From Hydrogenophaga sp. (lineage in GTDB: Bacteria > Pseudomonadota > Gammaproteobacteria > Burkholderiales > Burkholderiaceae_C): 64,000 nt of DNA. Below the pieces are notes generated by a model. That model was given only the letters and a program-made list of their open reading frames with translations, was not told the origin of the DNA and did not search any database. The stretch covers positions 186,001-250,000 of the forward strand of contig NZ_JAUSCF010000022.1 of NCBI RefSeq assembly GCF_030651625.1. Reading direction: 5' to 3'. The translations under genes were made by a program, and so were the position numbers. Positions 41,305 through 50,869 of this stretch are shown piece after piece; the stretch's first letter is position 1, and each line of letters starts with the position of its first letter.

Positions 41305-44072
41305 GTTTCACTGCTCCGGTTCAGGGACTCATCTTGATCGTCAGGCACATCACGGCGCCAAGGCAGAAAAAATCCGAAGCTGGCACCGTGCCCTGCTACT
41401 GAACGCAGCCACATACGCCCGCCAAAGTACGCCACGATCTGTCGGCTGATTGGCAATCCAAGCCCCGTGCCACCAGGGCGGTAGTGTTCGTCGCCTTCGA
41501 CCTGCCGGAATTTCTCGAACACCATGGCTTGCTGGTCCTCGGGAATGCCCGGTCCGTTGTCCTGCACCTCGACCGTGACGCCCTCTGCACTCTCACTCAG
41601 CGACAACTCAACCAGGCCTGTGCCTCTCGGAGCGTACTTGACTGCATTGGACAGCAGGTTCAGCACGACCTGCGTGATCCTGTCGGCGTCTACCCGCAAG
41701 CTGCGCACCTGCTCGGGCATGCGCAACGTCAATGTGATGCCCTTTTCCCGAAAGAACTCGGCCATGCTACCCGAGGCCTTCGTCAGCAAGGCTCGCATGT
41801 CCACGTCTGTGGGGTGCCAATCGGCATGCCCTGCCTCCAGTTTGGCCATGTCCAGCACCTGGTTCACCAGGCGACTCAGTCGTTCGGCCTCGGTGACGAT
41901 GATGTCCAGAAATTGCTGACGCTGGGCCAACTCCATGTGGTCATCATCACGCATGAGCTCAGACAACGCCCTGATCGAAGTCAACGGCGTGCGCAACTCG
42001 TGTGAAACAGAGGACATGAAATCGTCTTTCATGCGGTCCAGGCTCTTGAGCGCCTGATTGGCCTTGCGCAGCTCGGACGTGGCTCGCTCCAGTGAACGCG
42101 ATTTGTCTTCCAGTGCATGGGAATAGGCACGCAGGTGGGAGGCCTCATCCAGAATGCGCATGACGTCGTCGAGATCGAGCGCCTCCTCTTCCACCACCGA
42201 GGCCACCATCACACGGGCAGACGCACTGCCAATGGCCCCTGCGAGCTGCGTTTCCACGAACTGCACCAGACGGGCATCTGCCGAGATGTCTTCAATGCGG
42301 TCCGCGCCCATGCGGCGGGCGTATTCCTCAAAAAGCCTTTGAGCGGGTTCCGGCCCCAGGAAGCGCCCCACCAGCGGCAGCAAGGCGGACACTTGCGCCT
42401 TGCCCTGCCAGAACACAGGGTGGGAAGCTGTGGTGCGGTGGAACACATCCACAAACAGCAGCGCCTGGCTCGTCTCCAACGCGGTAGGGGATCGCCACAG
42501 GGACAAGCCCGCATACGCTGCGATGTTGGCCAGCAGGCTCCAGAACAGCGAATGCGTGAGGTTGTCCAATCCGGTCAAGCCCAGAAAAGCCTCTGGCTTG
42601 AGCAACTCGATACCCCACAGACCTTGATCCAGAAAGGCAGAAGGCAACCAGCCCGACTTGGCCAACGAGGGCAGCATCAGCGTGTAGGCCCAGAGCAAAA
42701 ATCCCAGCAACAGGCCAGCCAGTGCCCCGCGCCGTGTGCCCCCCTTCCAGTACATGCCTCCCAGCATCGCCGGAGCAAACTGGGCCACCGCTGCGAAGCT
42801 GATCAGGCCAATGCTGACCAGGGCATAGGCCTCGCCAGCCAGGTGGAAGTACAGATAGCCAAGCAGCAGAATGCCCAGGATGGCCAGGCGCCGGATGCCC
42901 AGCAGCAGACCGGTGAGATCGCCGCTGGCACGGGCACCAAATCGCCGCATGCGCAGCAGGATCGGCATGACCAGATCATTGCAGACCATGGTGGATACAG
43001 CGATCGCCTCCACGATCACCATGCCGGTGGCGGCAGAGAGCCCCCCCACGAAGACGAACAGCGCCAGCCAGGCGTAACCCTGTGACAAGGGCAGCGACAA
43101 CACGAAAGCCTCCGGGTCCATGACGCCAGGACCAAAATGCAGCAAGCCGCCAATTGCGATCGGCAGCACGAACAGATTGATCAGAAACAGATAGAGCGGA
43201 AAGGCCCAAGCCGCCCGACGCAGGTGCTGCTCGTCCACGTTCTCCACCACCATCACCTGGAACTGGCGTGGCAAAAAGATCACTGACAACATGGCCAGCA
43301 AGGTCAGTCCCAGCCACTGGGCGTATGCAAACGGCTGGCCTTGCCCGAATTGCAGGAGCGCACGCAACTCGGGCACGGCGCGAGCCTGATCGAACAACGC
43401 CGCAGGGCTTGAGAACAACCAGAAGCTCACAAACAGGCCCACCGCCATGAAAGCCACCAGCTTGACAACAGATTCAAAAGCGATGGCTGCCACCATGCCC
43501 TCATGGCGTTCGGTGCTGTCAAGATGGCGCGCCCCGAACACGATCGTGAAGCCAGCCAGCGCCAGCGCCACATACAGGGTGCTGTCGCTCCACCACTGAG
43601 CGCTCTGTACCGCAGGCTGGCCCAAAGGCGACGTGAGCACCGCGTAACCACTTGAAATGGCCTTCAGCTGCAGGGCTATGTAGGGCACGATACCCACCAC
43701 AGTGATGAGTGTGACCAGCCCGGCCAGCGTCGGACTCTTGCCGTATCGGCTCGCAATGAAATCAGCGATCGAAGTGATGCGGTAGGTCTTGGCGATGCGG
43801 ATCATCTTTCGCACCACCATCCAGGCCAGGATCATCGCGAGCATGGGACCCAGATAAATCGGCAGAAACCACACCCCGGAGTTGGCCGCCCGCCCGACGC
43901 TGCCGAAATAGGTCCAGGCGGTGCAATAGACCGCCATGGACAATGCGTACACCCAGGGGCTGGCGATGATGGATCGCCCTTGAGCCGCACGCCAGTCGCC
44001 CCAGTAGGCCACCGCGAACAGCACCAAGAGGTAGGCGAAAGAAACTCCGATGACCAACGACCCGGATAGCAT
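41301..44072 (-). CDS. Hybrid sodium:solute symporter-histidine kinase (CrbS/CbrA-like)
   Basis: Membrane sensor with a full transporter fold as input. 923 aa: an SSS domain of about 12-13 TM helices (1 to about 510; ...SIIASPWVYALSMAVYCTAWTYFG...), a linker/STAC-like segment (about 530-640), coiled coil, HisKA with SVSHELRTPLTS (H691) and HATPase (N-box VLNLLSNAVKYAP, DNGPGIP, GGTGLGLPIS). CrbS in Vibrio responds to acetate and CbrA in Pseudomonas to carbon/nitrogen status; the ligand here is inferred at best. No PAS domain and no fused receiver. Confidence 0.95.
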   Translation of the reverse strand: MLSGSLVIGVSFAYLLVLFAVAYWGDWRAAQGRSIIASPWVYALSMAVYCTAWTYFGSVGRAANSGVWFLPIYLGPMLAMILAWMVVRKMIRIAKTYRITSIADFIASRYGKSPTLAGLVTLITVVGIVPYIALQLKAISSGYAVLTSPLGQPAVQSAQWWSDSTLYVALALAGFTIVFGARHLDSTERHEGMVAAIAFESVVKLVAFMAVGLFVSFWLFSSPAALFDQARAVPELRALLQFGQGQPFAYAQWLGLTLLAMLSVIFLPRQFQVMVVENVDEQHLRRAAWAFPLYLFLINLFVLPIAIGGLLHFGPGVMDPEAFVLSLPLSQGYAWLALFVFVGGLSAATGMVIVEAIAVSTMVCNDLVMPILLRMRRFGARASGDLTGLLLGIRRLAILGILLLGYLYFHLAGEAYALVSIGLISFAAVAQFAPAMLGGMYWKGGTRRGALAGLLLGFLLWAYTLMLPSLAKSGWLPSAFLDQGLWGIELLKPEAFLGLTGLDNLTHSLFWSLLANIAAYAGLSLWRSPTALETSQALLFVDVFHRTTASHPVFWQGKAQVSALLPLVGRFLGPEPAQRLFEEYARRMGADRIEDISADARLVQFVETQLAGAIGSASARVMVASVVEEEALDLDDVMRILDEASHLRAYSHALEDKSRSLERATSELRKANQALKSLDRMKDDFMSSVSHELRTPLTSIRALSELMRDDDHMELAQRQQFLDIIVTEAERLSRLVNQVLDMAKLEAGHADWHPTDVDMRALLTKASGSMAEFFREKGITLTLRMPEQVRSLRVDADRITQVVLNLLSNAVKYAPRGTGLVELSLSESAEGVTVEVQDNGPGIPEDQQAMVFEKFRQVEGDEHYRPGGTGLGLPISRQIVAYFGGRMWLRSVAGHGASFGFFLPWRRDVPDDQDESLNRSSET

Positions 44073-44074
44073 GC

Positions 44075-44236
44075 CTAGCCACCTTCATCGAGCGCGTGCT
44101 GGTCAGTAGCGTTCTGAAACCACACCACTTCGATCCAGCCGTTCGCGCAGCGCACAGCCACGGCACGAGAGAACACCTGCATGTGCATTGGCATTGGCAC
44201 GAAGCGGTGAACAGGCATCAGAGTGGCCTCCAGCAT
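44075..44236 (-). CDS. Small 53-aa protein between the 77-aa gene and the symporter-kinase
   Basis: ATG 44236 lies 2 bp after the upstream stop, and its TAG stop is 2 bp before the kinase ATG. AGGTGAG immediately precedes the start. The Met-rich N-terminus (RFVPMPMHMQVFSRAVAVRCANGWIEVVWFQNAT) looks like a soluble beta-rich fragment. No family recognised. The tight packing in a co-directional series is the main support. Confidence 0.6.
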   Translation of the reverse strand: MLEATLMPVHRFVPMPMHMQVFSRAVAVRCANGWIEVVWFQNATDQHALDEGG

Positions 44237-44238
44237 GC

Positions 44239-44472
44239 TCACCTGTCCGGGTGTGCAGCGGTGGCCCGCTTTTCGCGCCATGCACTGCGCTCCATCACCC
44301 AGGCCAGCGCTGCAATCAGCATCGCCCAGATCCCAAACAGTGCCAGGGGAAAGAGCGGCAAGCCGAACACGTATGCGTCGTGCTCCCAAAGGGCCAGCAA
44401 CGGAAAATTGAACAGGGCCCAGCCTGCCAGGAACAGGGCCACCAGCCGTTGTGCGTCCAGGCCTTGAAACAT
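44239..44472 (-). CDS. Small membrane protein upstream of the symporter-kinase
   Basis: 77 aa from ATG 44472, with GAGGAG 6 bp upstream. Two TM helices (LVALFLAGWALFNFPLLALW and FPLALFGIWAMLIAALAWVME) and a basic cytosolic tail. Similar small proteins lie upstream of CrbS/CbrA-like kinases and actP genes and may be accessory subunits of the SSS domain, like DUF4212; this is inference. First gene of the kinase transcript. Confidence 0.82.
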   Translation of the reverse strand: MFQGLDAQRLVALFLAGWALFNFPLLALWEHDAYVFGLPLFPLALFGIWAMLIAALAWVMERSAWREKRATAAHPDR

Positions 44473-44567
44473 GTGCGTCTCCTCGTTCAACGGGGCCCGG
44501 TACATTGCCGTGGCCCATTCCGTTCATTGTGCCCCAGGCACTGACCCAGCGCTTACGCAAGCGGGCA

Positions 44568-44596
44568 CAAAAAAGGCGAGGTCATCGCCTCGCCTT
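44568..44596 (-). terminator. Rho-independent terminator after ppsA
   Basis: Minus strand AAGGCGAGG, 6-nt loop, CCTCGCCTT followed by TTTT. It lies 33 bp after the ppsA stop. Confidence 0.9.
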
Positions 44597-44628
44597 CCAA
44601 TGGGGATTCTGACAATCCCACCCTGAAA

Positions 44629-47049
44629 TCAACCTGCCTTTTTGGCAGATGCCGCCAGCAGTTGCCAGGTGTCCACCACCGAGTCCGGATTGAGCGAAAT
44701 CGAGCTGATACCTTCATCTCTCAACCACTGGGCAAAGTCCGGGTGATCACTGGGCCCCTGGCCGCAGATGCCCACGTATTTCCCTTCTGCCTTGCACGCG
44801 CTGATGGCCATGGTCAACAAGGCCTTTACAGCAGGGTCACGCTCATCAAAATCGTGCGCCAGCAGTTCCAGCCCTGAATCGCGGTCCAGACCCAGCGTGA
44901 GCTGCGTAAGGTCATTCGATCCGATCGAGAAGCCATCGAAGAACTGGAGAAAGTCTTTGGCCAGCACCGCGTTGCTGGGGATCTCGCACATCATGATGAC
45001 CTTGAGATCGTTCACACCCCGCTTGAGTCCCTTTTCGGCCAACAGCCCGGTCACACGCTCGGCTTGAGCCAGGGTGCGCACGAAAGGTACCATCACCTGC
45101 ACGTTGTTCAGGCCCATGTCTTCACGCACCCTCTTGAGCGCCTCACACTCCATGGCAAAGGCTTCGCGGAAGTCCTCGCTGATGTAGCGCGCCGCGCCAC
45201 GGAAACCCAGCATCGGGTTTTCTTCATCGGGCTCGTAGCGCGAGCCACCGACCAGCTTGCGGTACTCATTGCTCTTGAAGTCCGACAGGCGAACGACCAC
45301 GGGTTTGGGCCAGAACGCGGCGGCAATGGTGGCCACGCCTTCCGCCACTTTATCGACGTAGAACGCGCGAGGCGATGCGTGACCGCGCGCCACGGATTCC
45401 ACCGCCTTCTTCAGGTCGGCGTCGATGTTCGGATAGTCCAGGATCGCCTTCGGGTGAACGCCAATGTTGTTGTTGATGATGAACTCCAGACGCGCCAGAC
45501 CCACACCGCCATTGGGCATCTGCGCAAAGTCGAAAGCAAGCTGGGGGTTGCCCACATTCATCATGATCTTCACATCCAGCGGAGGCATTTCGCCACGCTG
45601 CACTTCGGTGATCTCGGTTTCCAGCAAGCCGTCGTAGATGTGGCCTGTGTCACCCTCGGAGCAGCTCACCGTGACCAGGGTGCCGTCCTTGAGCTTGTCG
45701 GTGGCATCGCCACACCCCACCACGGCCGGAATACCCAACTCCCGTGCGATGATGGCCGCATGGCAGGTGCGACCACCCCGGTTGGTCACGATGGCGCTGG
45801 CGCGCTTCATCACCGGTTCCCAGTTCGGGTCGGTCATGTCGGTCACCAGCACGTCGCCGGGCTGAACCTTGTCCATTTCGCTGATGTTGTGTACCAGACG
45901 CACGGGCCCGGTTCCCACCTTCTGGCCAATGGCACGCCCTGTGGCCAGAACAGGACCCTTGCCCTTGAGCTTGTAGCGCACTTCGGTCTTGCCAGCGCTT
46001 TGGCTCTTCACGGTTTCCGGGCGTGCCTGCAGGATGTAGATCTGACCGTCGGTACCGTCCTTACCCCATTCAATGTCCATTGGGCGGCCATAGTGCTGCT
46101 CGATCACCAGGGCGTATTTGGCCAGTTGCTCCACATCGGCATCGGTCAGGCTGTAACGGTTGCGCTGCTCAACCGGTACGTCCACCGTCTTCACCAGCTT
46201 GCCTTTCAACGGACCCTCTGCGGCCTTTTCTTCAGCCGTACTGAACACCATCTGGATCAGCTTGGAGCCCAGGTTGCGTCGGATCAGCGCACGCTTGCCA
46301 GCCTTGAGCATGGGCTTGTGCACGTAGAACTCGTCAGGATTCACGGCGCCCTGCACCACCGTTTCGCCCAGTCCGTAGCTGGAGGTGATGAAGACCACAT
46401 CCTCGAAGCCGGACTCGGTATCGATGGTGAACATCACACCGGCGGCGCCAGTATCGGAACGCACCATGCGCTGCACGCCAGCAGAAAGCGCAACGTCGGC
46501 ATGTGCAAAGCCCTTGTGTACGCGGTAGCTGATGGCGCGGTCGTTGTACAGGGAGGCGAACACCTCTTTCATCCTGTGCAGCACCTCGTCAATACCGTGC
46601 ACGTTGAGAAAGGTTTCCTGCTGACCAGCAAAAGACGCGTCTGGCAGATCTTCGGCGGTGGCAGACGATCGCACGGCGAAAGTAGCCTGATCGTTGTCAC
46701 CCACCAGGGTGGTGAACGCATCGCGAATGGCCTTTTCAAGATCGGCGGGAAATGGCTGGTTTTCCACCATGGCGCGAATCTCTGCGCCGGCCTCGGCCAA
46801 GGCGCGCACATCTTCTGTGTCGAGTGCGTCAAGCCGCGCATTGATTCGCTCGGTCAGGCCGTCGTATTGGAGAAACTCCCGAAAGGCATGCGCTGTGGTG
46901 GCAAAGCCCGTGGGTACTTTCACTCCGCTGGGCAGTTGCGAGATCATCTCGCCCAGGCTGGCGTTCTTGCCCCCGACAGACTCGACATCGCTCATCCGTA
47001 GATGTTCGAAAGGCACGACCAGATCGGTCGGGGAAAACAGGTTGGACAT
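44629..47049 (-). CDS. ppsA: Phosphoenolpyruvate synthase (pyruvate, water dikinase)
   Basis: Makes PEP from pyruvate and ATP for gluconeogenesis. 806 aa: ATP-grasp domain ([33 protein letters not shown]), phospho-histidine domain [23 protein letters not shown], and C-terminal PEP/TIM-barrel domain ([37 protein letters not shown]). Fully intact. GGAG lies 8 bp before ATG 47049. Divergent from its own regulator gene ppsR across a 259-bp gap. Confidence 0.98.
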   Translation of the reverse strand: MSNLFSPTDLVVPFEHLRMSDVESVGGKNASLGEMISQLPSGVKVPTGFATTAHAFREFLQYDGLTERINARLDALDTEDVRALAEAGAEIRAMVENQPFPADLEKAIRDAFTTLVGDNDQATFAVRSSATAEDLPDASFAGQQETFLNVHGIDEVLHRMKEVFASLYNDRAISYRVHKGFAHADVALSAGVQRMVRSDTGAAGVMFTIDTESGFEDVVFITSSYGLGETVVQGAVNPDEFYVHKPMLKAGKRALIRRNLGSKLIQMVFSTAEEKAAEGPLKGKLVKTVDVPVEQRNRYSLTDADVEQLAKYALVIEQHYGRPMDIEWGKDGTDGQIYILQARPETVKSQSAGKTEVRYKLKGKGPVLATGRAIGQKVGTGPVRLVHNISEMDKVQPGDVLVTDMTDPNWEPVMKRASAIVTNRGGRTCHAAIIARELGIPAVVGCGDATDKLKDGTLVTVSCSEGDTGHIYDGLLETEITEVQRGEMPPLDVKIMMNVGNPQLAFDFAQMPNGGVGLARLEFIINNNIGVHPKAILDYPNIDADLKKAVESVARGHASPRAFYVDKVAEGVATIAAAFWPKPVVVRLSDFKSNEYRKLVGGSRYEPDEENPMLGFRGAARYISEDFREAFAMECEALKRVREDMGLNNVQVMVPFVRTLAQAERVTGLLAEKGLKRGVNDLKVIMMCEIPSNAVLAKDFLQFFDGFSIGSNDLTQLTLGLDRDSGLELLAHDFDERDPAVKALLTMAISACKAEGKYVGICGQGPSDHPDFAQWLRDEGISSISLNPDSVVDTWQLLAASAKKAG

Positions 47050-47308
47050 GGAAAGACTCCGCTCAAGTTAAAAAACCGGGAGCTCCATGCGCGAGGCTCG
47101 TGACCTGTGGTTGTGTTGTGGGTCGAGCGTCGGGCATCGGGGCGGAAATCGGGTGCAGGCAGAACCGGGATAATGGGGTCCTCCTTGGTCTGTGATTGTA
47201 GGTCGCTGACGCATTTTCCAAGACCGGCCAAGTCCGACGCATATTTCGACTGTGAAAAAGCACAGCGTGTTCATGCATCTCCTGCCCCAACCCTGGTCAG
47301 TACCCACC

Positions 47309-48133
47309 ATGCCCAACAGAACGGTTTTTTTCATTTCCGATGGCACAGGCATCACGGCGGAGACCTTCGGCAACGCGCTTCTGGCCCAGTTCGAGACCAC
47401 GGTACGCCGGGTGCGTCTGCCCTTCCTGGACAGTGTGGACAAGGCACACCAGGCGGTGCGGCAGATCAACCACACCGCAGCGGTGGAAAACAAGCGCCCC
47501 CTCGTCTTCACCACGGTGGTAAACATGGACGTGCTGGCCGTGTTCACGAGCCCCCACTGCCACGGCATGGTGCTTGACATGTTCGGCACCTTCGTGGCAC
47601 CCATGGAGCAAGAATTGGGCATCAAATCCAACCACCGGGTCGGCCGGTTCTCGGATGCCTCCAAGAGCAAGTCCTACAACGATCGCATCGAGGCGATCAA
47701 CTTTTCGCTGGCGCACGACGACGGTCAGAGCCACCGGGACCTGGAAGGCTCCGACGTGATTCTGGTGGGCGTGAGCCGCAGCGGAAAGACACCCACCTCG
47801 CTGTATCTGGCCATGCAGTACGGACTCAAGGCGTCCAATTACCCCCTCATTCCGGAAGACTTCGATCGGCGCAAGTTGCCGCCTGCACTGTCGCCACACA
47901 AGAAGAAAATCTTTGGCCTCACCATTGCGCCCGAGCGGCTGAGCGAAATCCGGAATGAGCGCCGCCCCAATTCCCGCTACGCGAATCTGGACAACTGCCG
48001 CATGGAGGTCAGCGAGGCAGAAAGCATGATGCGCCGCGAGGGCATACGGTGGCTCTCGACCACCACCAAGTCGATCGAAGAAATCGCGACCACCATCCTT
48101 CAGGAAATTCGCCCGGAACGGCTGGAGTATTGA
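47309..48133 (+). CDS. ppsR: PEP synthase regulatory protein (ADP-dependent kinase/pyrophosphorylase)
   Basis: Inactivates PpsA by phosphorylating a threonine using ADP, and reactivates it by pyrophosphorolysis. 274 aa; DUF299 hallmarks are FFISDGTGITAETFGNALL at the N-terminus and the P-loop GVSRSGKTPTSLYLA near 153. Homology starts at MPNRTVFFI, giving ATG 47309; an upstream in-frame GTG (47252) is unlikely. Adjacent divergent ppsA confirms the pair. Confidence 0.97.
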   Translation: MPNRTVFFISDGTGITAETFGNALLAQFETTVRRVRLPFLDSVDKAHQAVRQINHTAAVENKRPLVFTTVVNMDVLAVFTSPHCHGMVLDMFGTFVAPMEQELGIKSNHRVGRFSDASKSKSYNDRIEAINFSLAHDDGQSHRDLEGSDVILVGVSRSGKTPTSLYLAMQYGLKASNYPLIPEDFDRRKLPPALSPHKKKIFGLTIAPERLSEIRNERRPNSRYANLDNCRMEVSEAESMMRREGIRWLSTTTKSIEEIATTILQEIRPERLEY

Positions 48134-48240
48134 CTCCCCCCTGCGCCGCTCACGCGGCTTCCCCCCAGAGGGGGGACGCACCCAGAGGCCCAGCAAAGCC
48201 GGTTCCTCGGGTGCCCTGGTTGGAGGCACTTCTCTCCTCG
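48132..48240. repeat. Tandem GC-rich repeat, copy 1
   Basis: 109-bp unit beginning inside the ppsR stop codon: GACTCCCCC, GCCGCTCACGCGGCTTCCCC, CAGAGGGGGGACGCACC, CAAAGCCGGTTCCTCGGGTGCC. It includes a C-run/G-run hairpin. Confidence 0.9.
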
Positions 48241-48249
48241 TTGGCAATG

Positions 48250-48358
48250 GACTCCCCCTGCGCCGCTCACGCGGCTTCCCCCCAGAGGGGGGACGCACCC
48301 AGAGGCCCGGCAAAGCCGGTTCCTCGGGTGCCTTGGTCGGAGGCACTTCTTTCCTCGC
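48250..48358. repeat. Tandem GC-rich repeat, copy 2
   Basis: Direct repeat of the unit at 48132-48240 after a 9-bp spacer, differing by one indel and about four substitutions (about 95% identical by eye). Related elements occur at 38361-38437 and, inverted, at 53163-53236. Confidence 0.9.
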
Positions 48359-48398
48359 GGGGAGCGGACGCTCCTGCCGCGCGCTCACACAGAGGTGC

Positions 48399-48761
48399 TC
48401 AGCTGCCTTGTTTCTTCTTGGGCCCCAGGCCATGTGCCTGGCGGCTCAGTGCGAACGAGGCCAGCAGTTTGCACCACAGGGTCACGCCGGCGGTGGCAAT
48501 CCAGTCTTCTGACGTCATGGCCTGAAAACCCAGCACTGCCACCAGCACGCCCACCATCACCACGCCACCCACCAGGTTGATCACCATTTCGTAGGGCGCG
48601 TATTTTTCAACATTGGGAGGTGGCACGCCTTTCTTGAGCGCCACCTCGGAAAAGTCGCGCTTGACAAGGATGCGGTAGGCACGGCGCAACCAGAAGAAGG
48701 CCACCGGAAAAAGGGCGATCAGAAAGATCCAGTTCAGGATGAAAACACTGGGCAATGGCAT
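48399..48761 (-). CDS. Small membrane protein of unknown function
   Basis: 120 aa from ATG 48761 (AAGGA 9 bp upstream). Two or three hydrophobic helices: FILNWIFLIALFPVAFFWLRRAY near the N-terminus and MVINLVGGVVMVGVLVAVLGF in the middle, ending GLGPKKKQGS. The frame stays open 44 codons further upstream, but those residues look like noise. No family recognised; similar unannotated proteins occur in Comamonadaceae (recollection, not checked). Confidence 0.82.
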   Translation of the reverse strand: MPLPSVFILNWIFLIALFPVAFFWLRRAYRILVKRDFSEVALKKGVPPPNVEKYAPYEMVINLVGGVVMVGVLVAVLGFQAMTSEDWIATAGVTLWCKLLASFALSRQAHGLGPKKKQGS

Positions 48762-48917
48762 ACCGTCGATCCTTGAGAGACCCGGTCCCTGAAACTGGAA
48801 CGGGGCATGAACATGAGCGGCTTGGGCTCTGCACAGTCTTCCTGCAGGAAAGTCTGTGCGCAACCCACGTGGGCGGCGATGAATGGGCTCCAAGCGTCTG
48901 ATTGTGCGCCCGGAACG

Positions 48918-48947
48918 AAAAGGCCCCGCCGGCGAACCGACGGGGCC
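48918..48947 (-). terminator. Probable terminator after the second symporter gene
   Basis: Minus strand GGCCCCG, 12-nt loop containing a small CCGG pairing, CGGGGCC, then TTTT. 50 bp after the symporter stop. The T-run is short. Confidence 0.75.
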
Positions 48948-48996
48948 GTGTTCAACCTGAAGTCGGAGTTTCCACCGACTTCAGCGGTATCCGACC

Positions 48997-50853
48997 TCAG
49001 TGAGCGCCGGAGATCACACCCGCACCCTTGGGTATGCGCACCGACTCCACCAGTTCCTGGATGTGCTGAGGCGCAGGCGCTGTCATCTTGTTCACGAGGA
49101 AGGCCACGGTGAAGTTGACGATCGCACCCACGGTACCGAAGGCTTCCGGCGTGATGGTGAAGAAGCCGTTGACGCCACCCACCATGTCCACGAACGAAGT
49201 GCCCGGGATGAAGAAGATGCCCTTGTGCGCAAACACATAGAACAGCGTCACAGCCAGACCTGCCAACATACCCGCGATGGCGCCCTTGTCGCTCATGGTG
49301 CGGCTGAAAATACCCATCATCAGAGCCGGGAAGATGGTGGAAGCCGCAATACCGAAGGCCAGGGCCACCGTGCCTGCCGCAAACCCGGGCGGGTTCAAGC
49401 CCAGCCAGCCAGCCACGAAGATGGCGACCGCCATGGCGATCTTACCGGCCATGAGTTCGCCCTTCTCGCTGATGTCAGGCTTGATGGCGCCCTTGATCAG
49501 GTCGTGCGAAATGGCAGAGGAGATGGCCAGCAGCAGACCAGCAGCGGTCGACAGCGCAGCGGCCAGGCCACCGGCTGCCACGAGGGCGATCACCCAGTTG
49601 GGCAGCAGTGCGATTTCCGGGTTTGCCAGCACGATGATGTCGGCGTTCACGGTCAGCTCGTTGCCCTTCCAGCCGGCCGCTTCGGCCTTGCCTTTGGCGA
49701 CTTCATTGGCGGTTCTCTCGTTGTAGTACTGGATGCGGCCATCGCCGTTCTTGTCTTCCCACTTCAACAGGCCGGTGCGCTCCCAGCGCTTCATCCAGTC
49801 AGGCCTGTTCTCGTAGACCAGGCTGGCTTCAGGCGCGTACATGTCAAGGTTGGCTTTCACCGCATCGGAGTCGACCACCAGGCGGCCTTCAGCGTCCTGC
49901 GTCAGACCCACGGCGCTGTTGACCGTGGCGTGCAGGTTCAACTTGGCCATGGCGCCCACGGCAGGTGCGGTGGTGTAGAGCAATGCGATGAACACCAGCG
50001 CCCAGCCAGCCGAGGCACGGGCATCTGCCACCTTGGGCACGGTGAAGAAGCGCACGATCACGTGCGGCAGACCGGCTGTACCGATCATCAGGGAGATCGT
50101 GTAGAAGAGCATGTTCAGCGTGGAACCTGCAGCCGTGGTGGTGTATTGGCCAAAGCCGAGGTCGGTCACCACCTGGTCCAGCTTGGTCAGGAGGGACACA
50201 TCGGTTCCGGCAATGGAAGAGCCCAGACCCAGTTGCGGCAGGAAGTTGCCCGTCAGGTTCAGCGAGATGAAGAAGGCAGGCACCAGGTACGCCAGGATCA
50301 GCACGATGTACTGTGCCACCTGCGTATAGGTGATGCCCTTCATGCCACCGAACACGGCGTAGGCAAACACGATCGCCATGCCGATGTAAATGCCCTGTGC
50401 ACTGGTCACGCCCAGGAAGCGCGCAAAGGTAACACCCACACCGGTCATCTGACCAATGATGTACGTGAGCGAGGCCACCAGCAGACACAGCACGGCCACG
50501 TTGCGAGCCGACTTCGAGTAGAAGCGGTCGCCGATGAATTCTGGCACGGTGAACTTGCCGAACTTGCGCAGGTACGGCGCCAGCAACATCGCCAGCAGCA
50601 CGTAGCCGCCGGTCCAGCCCATGAGGAACACGGCGCCGCCGTAGCCCATGTTGGAGATCAGGCCGGCCATCGAGATGAAAGATGCAGCAGACATCCAGTC
50701 AGCTGCGGTGGCCATGCCGTTGGTGATGGGGTGCACACCTCCACCAGCCACGTAAAACTCGGAGGTGCTGCCAGCGCGGGCCCACACGGCGATGCCGATG
50801 TAGATCGCGAAGGTGAAGCCCACCACCAGGTAGGTCAGGGTTTGAAGTTCCAT
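48997..50853 (-). CDS. Sodium:solute symporter, ActP/VC_2705-like (second copy)
   Basis: Na+-coupled carboxylate transporter, SSS family, 618 aa with about 13 TM helices. Core motifs match the first copy: SEFYVAGGGVHPITNGMATAADWMSAASF and LAAALSTAAGLLLAISSAISHD. It lacks the Ala-rich insert. Its loop before the conserved NADIIVLANPEIALLP segment is longer and holds DKNGDGRIQYYNE (367-379), an EF-hand-like loop with N at position 12 and E at 13. Follows its DUF4212 subunit by 16 bp. The substrate is likely acetate or a related short acid, by family only. Confidence 0.93.
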   Translation of the reverse strand: MELQTLTYLVVGFTFAIYIGIAVWARAGSTSEFYVAGGGVHPITNGMATAADWMSAASFISMAGLISNMGYGGAVFLMGWTGGYVLLAMLLAPYLRKFGKFTVPEFIGDRFYSKSARNVAVLCLLVASLTYIIGQMTGVGVTFARFLGVTSAQGIYIGMAIVFAYAVFGGMKGITYTQVAQYIVLILAYLVPAFFISLNLTGNFLPQLGLGSSIAGTDVSLLTKLDQVVTDLGFGQYTTTAAGSTLNMLFYTISLMIGTAGLPHVIVRFFTVPKVADARASAGWALVFIALLYTTAPAVGAMAKLNLHATVNSAVGLTQDAEGRLVVDSDAVKANLDMYAPEASLVYENRPDWMKRWERTGLLKWEDKNGDGRIQYYNERTANEVAKGKAEAAGWKGNELTVNADIIVLANPEIALLPNWVIALVAAGGLAAALSTAAGLLLAISSAISHDLIKGAIKPDISEKGELMAGKIAMAVAIFVAGWLGLNPPGFAAGTVALAFGIAASTIFPALMMGIFSRTMSDKGAIAGMLAGLAVTLFYVFAHKGIFFIPGTSFVDMVGGVNGFFTITPEAFGTVGAIVNFTVAFLVNKMTAPAPQHIQELVESVRIPKGAGVISGAH

Positions 50854-50869
50854 GAATGTGTCCTCTTGA

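Noticed and set aside
44103-44285. 60-codon minus-strand frame overlapping the 53-aa and 77-aa ORFs
   Set aside because: The alternative frame with a 2-bp spacing to both neighbours and an RBS is better.
45064-47001. 645-codon open frame opposite ppsA
   Set aside because: Antisense shadow of ppsA; no motif.
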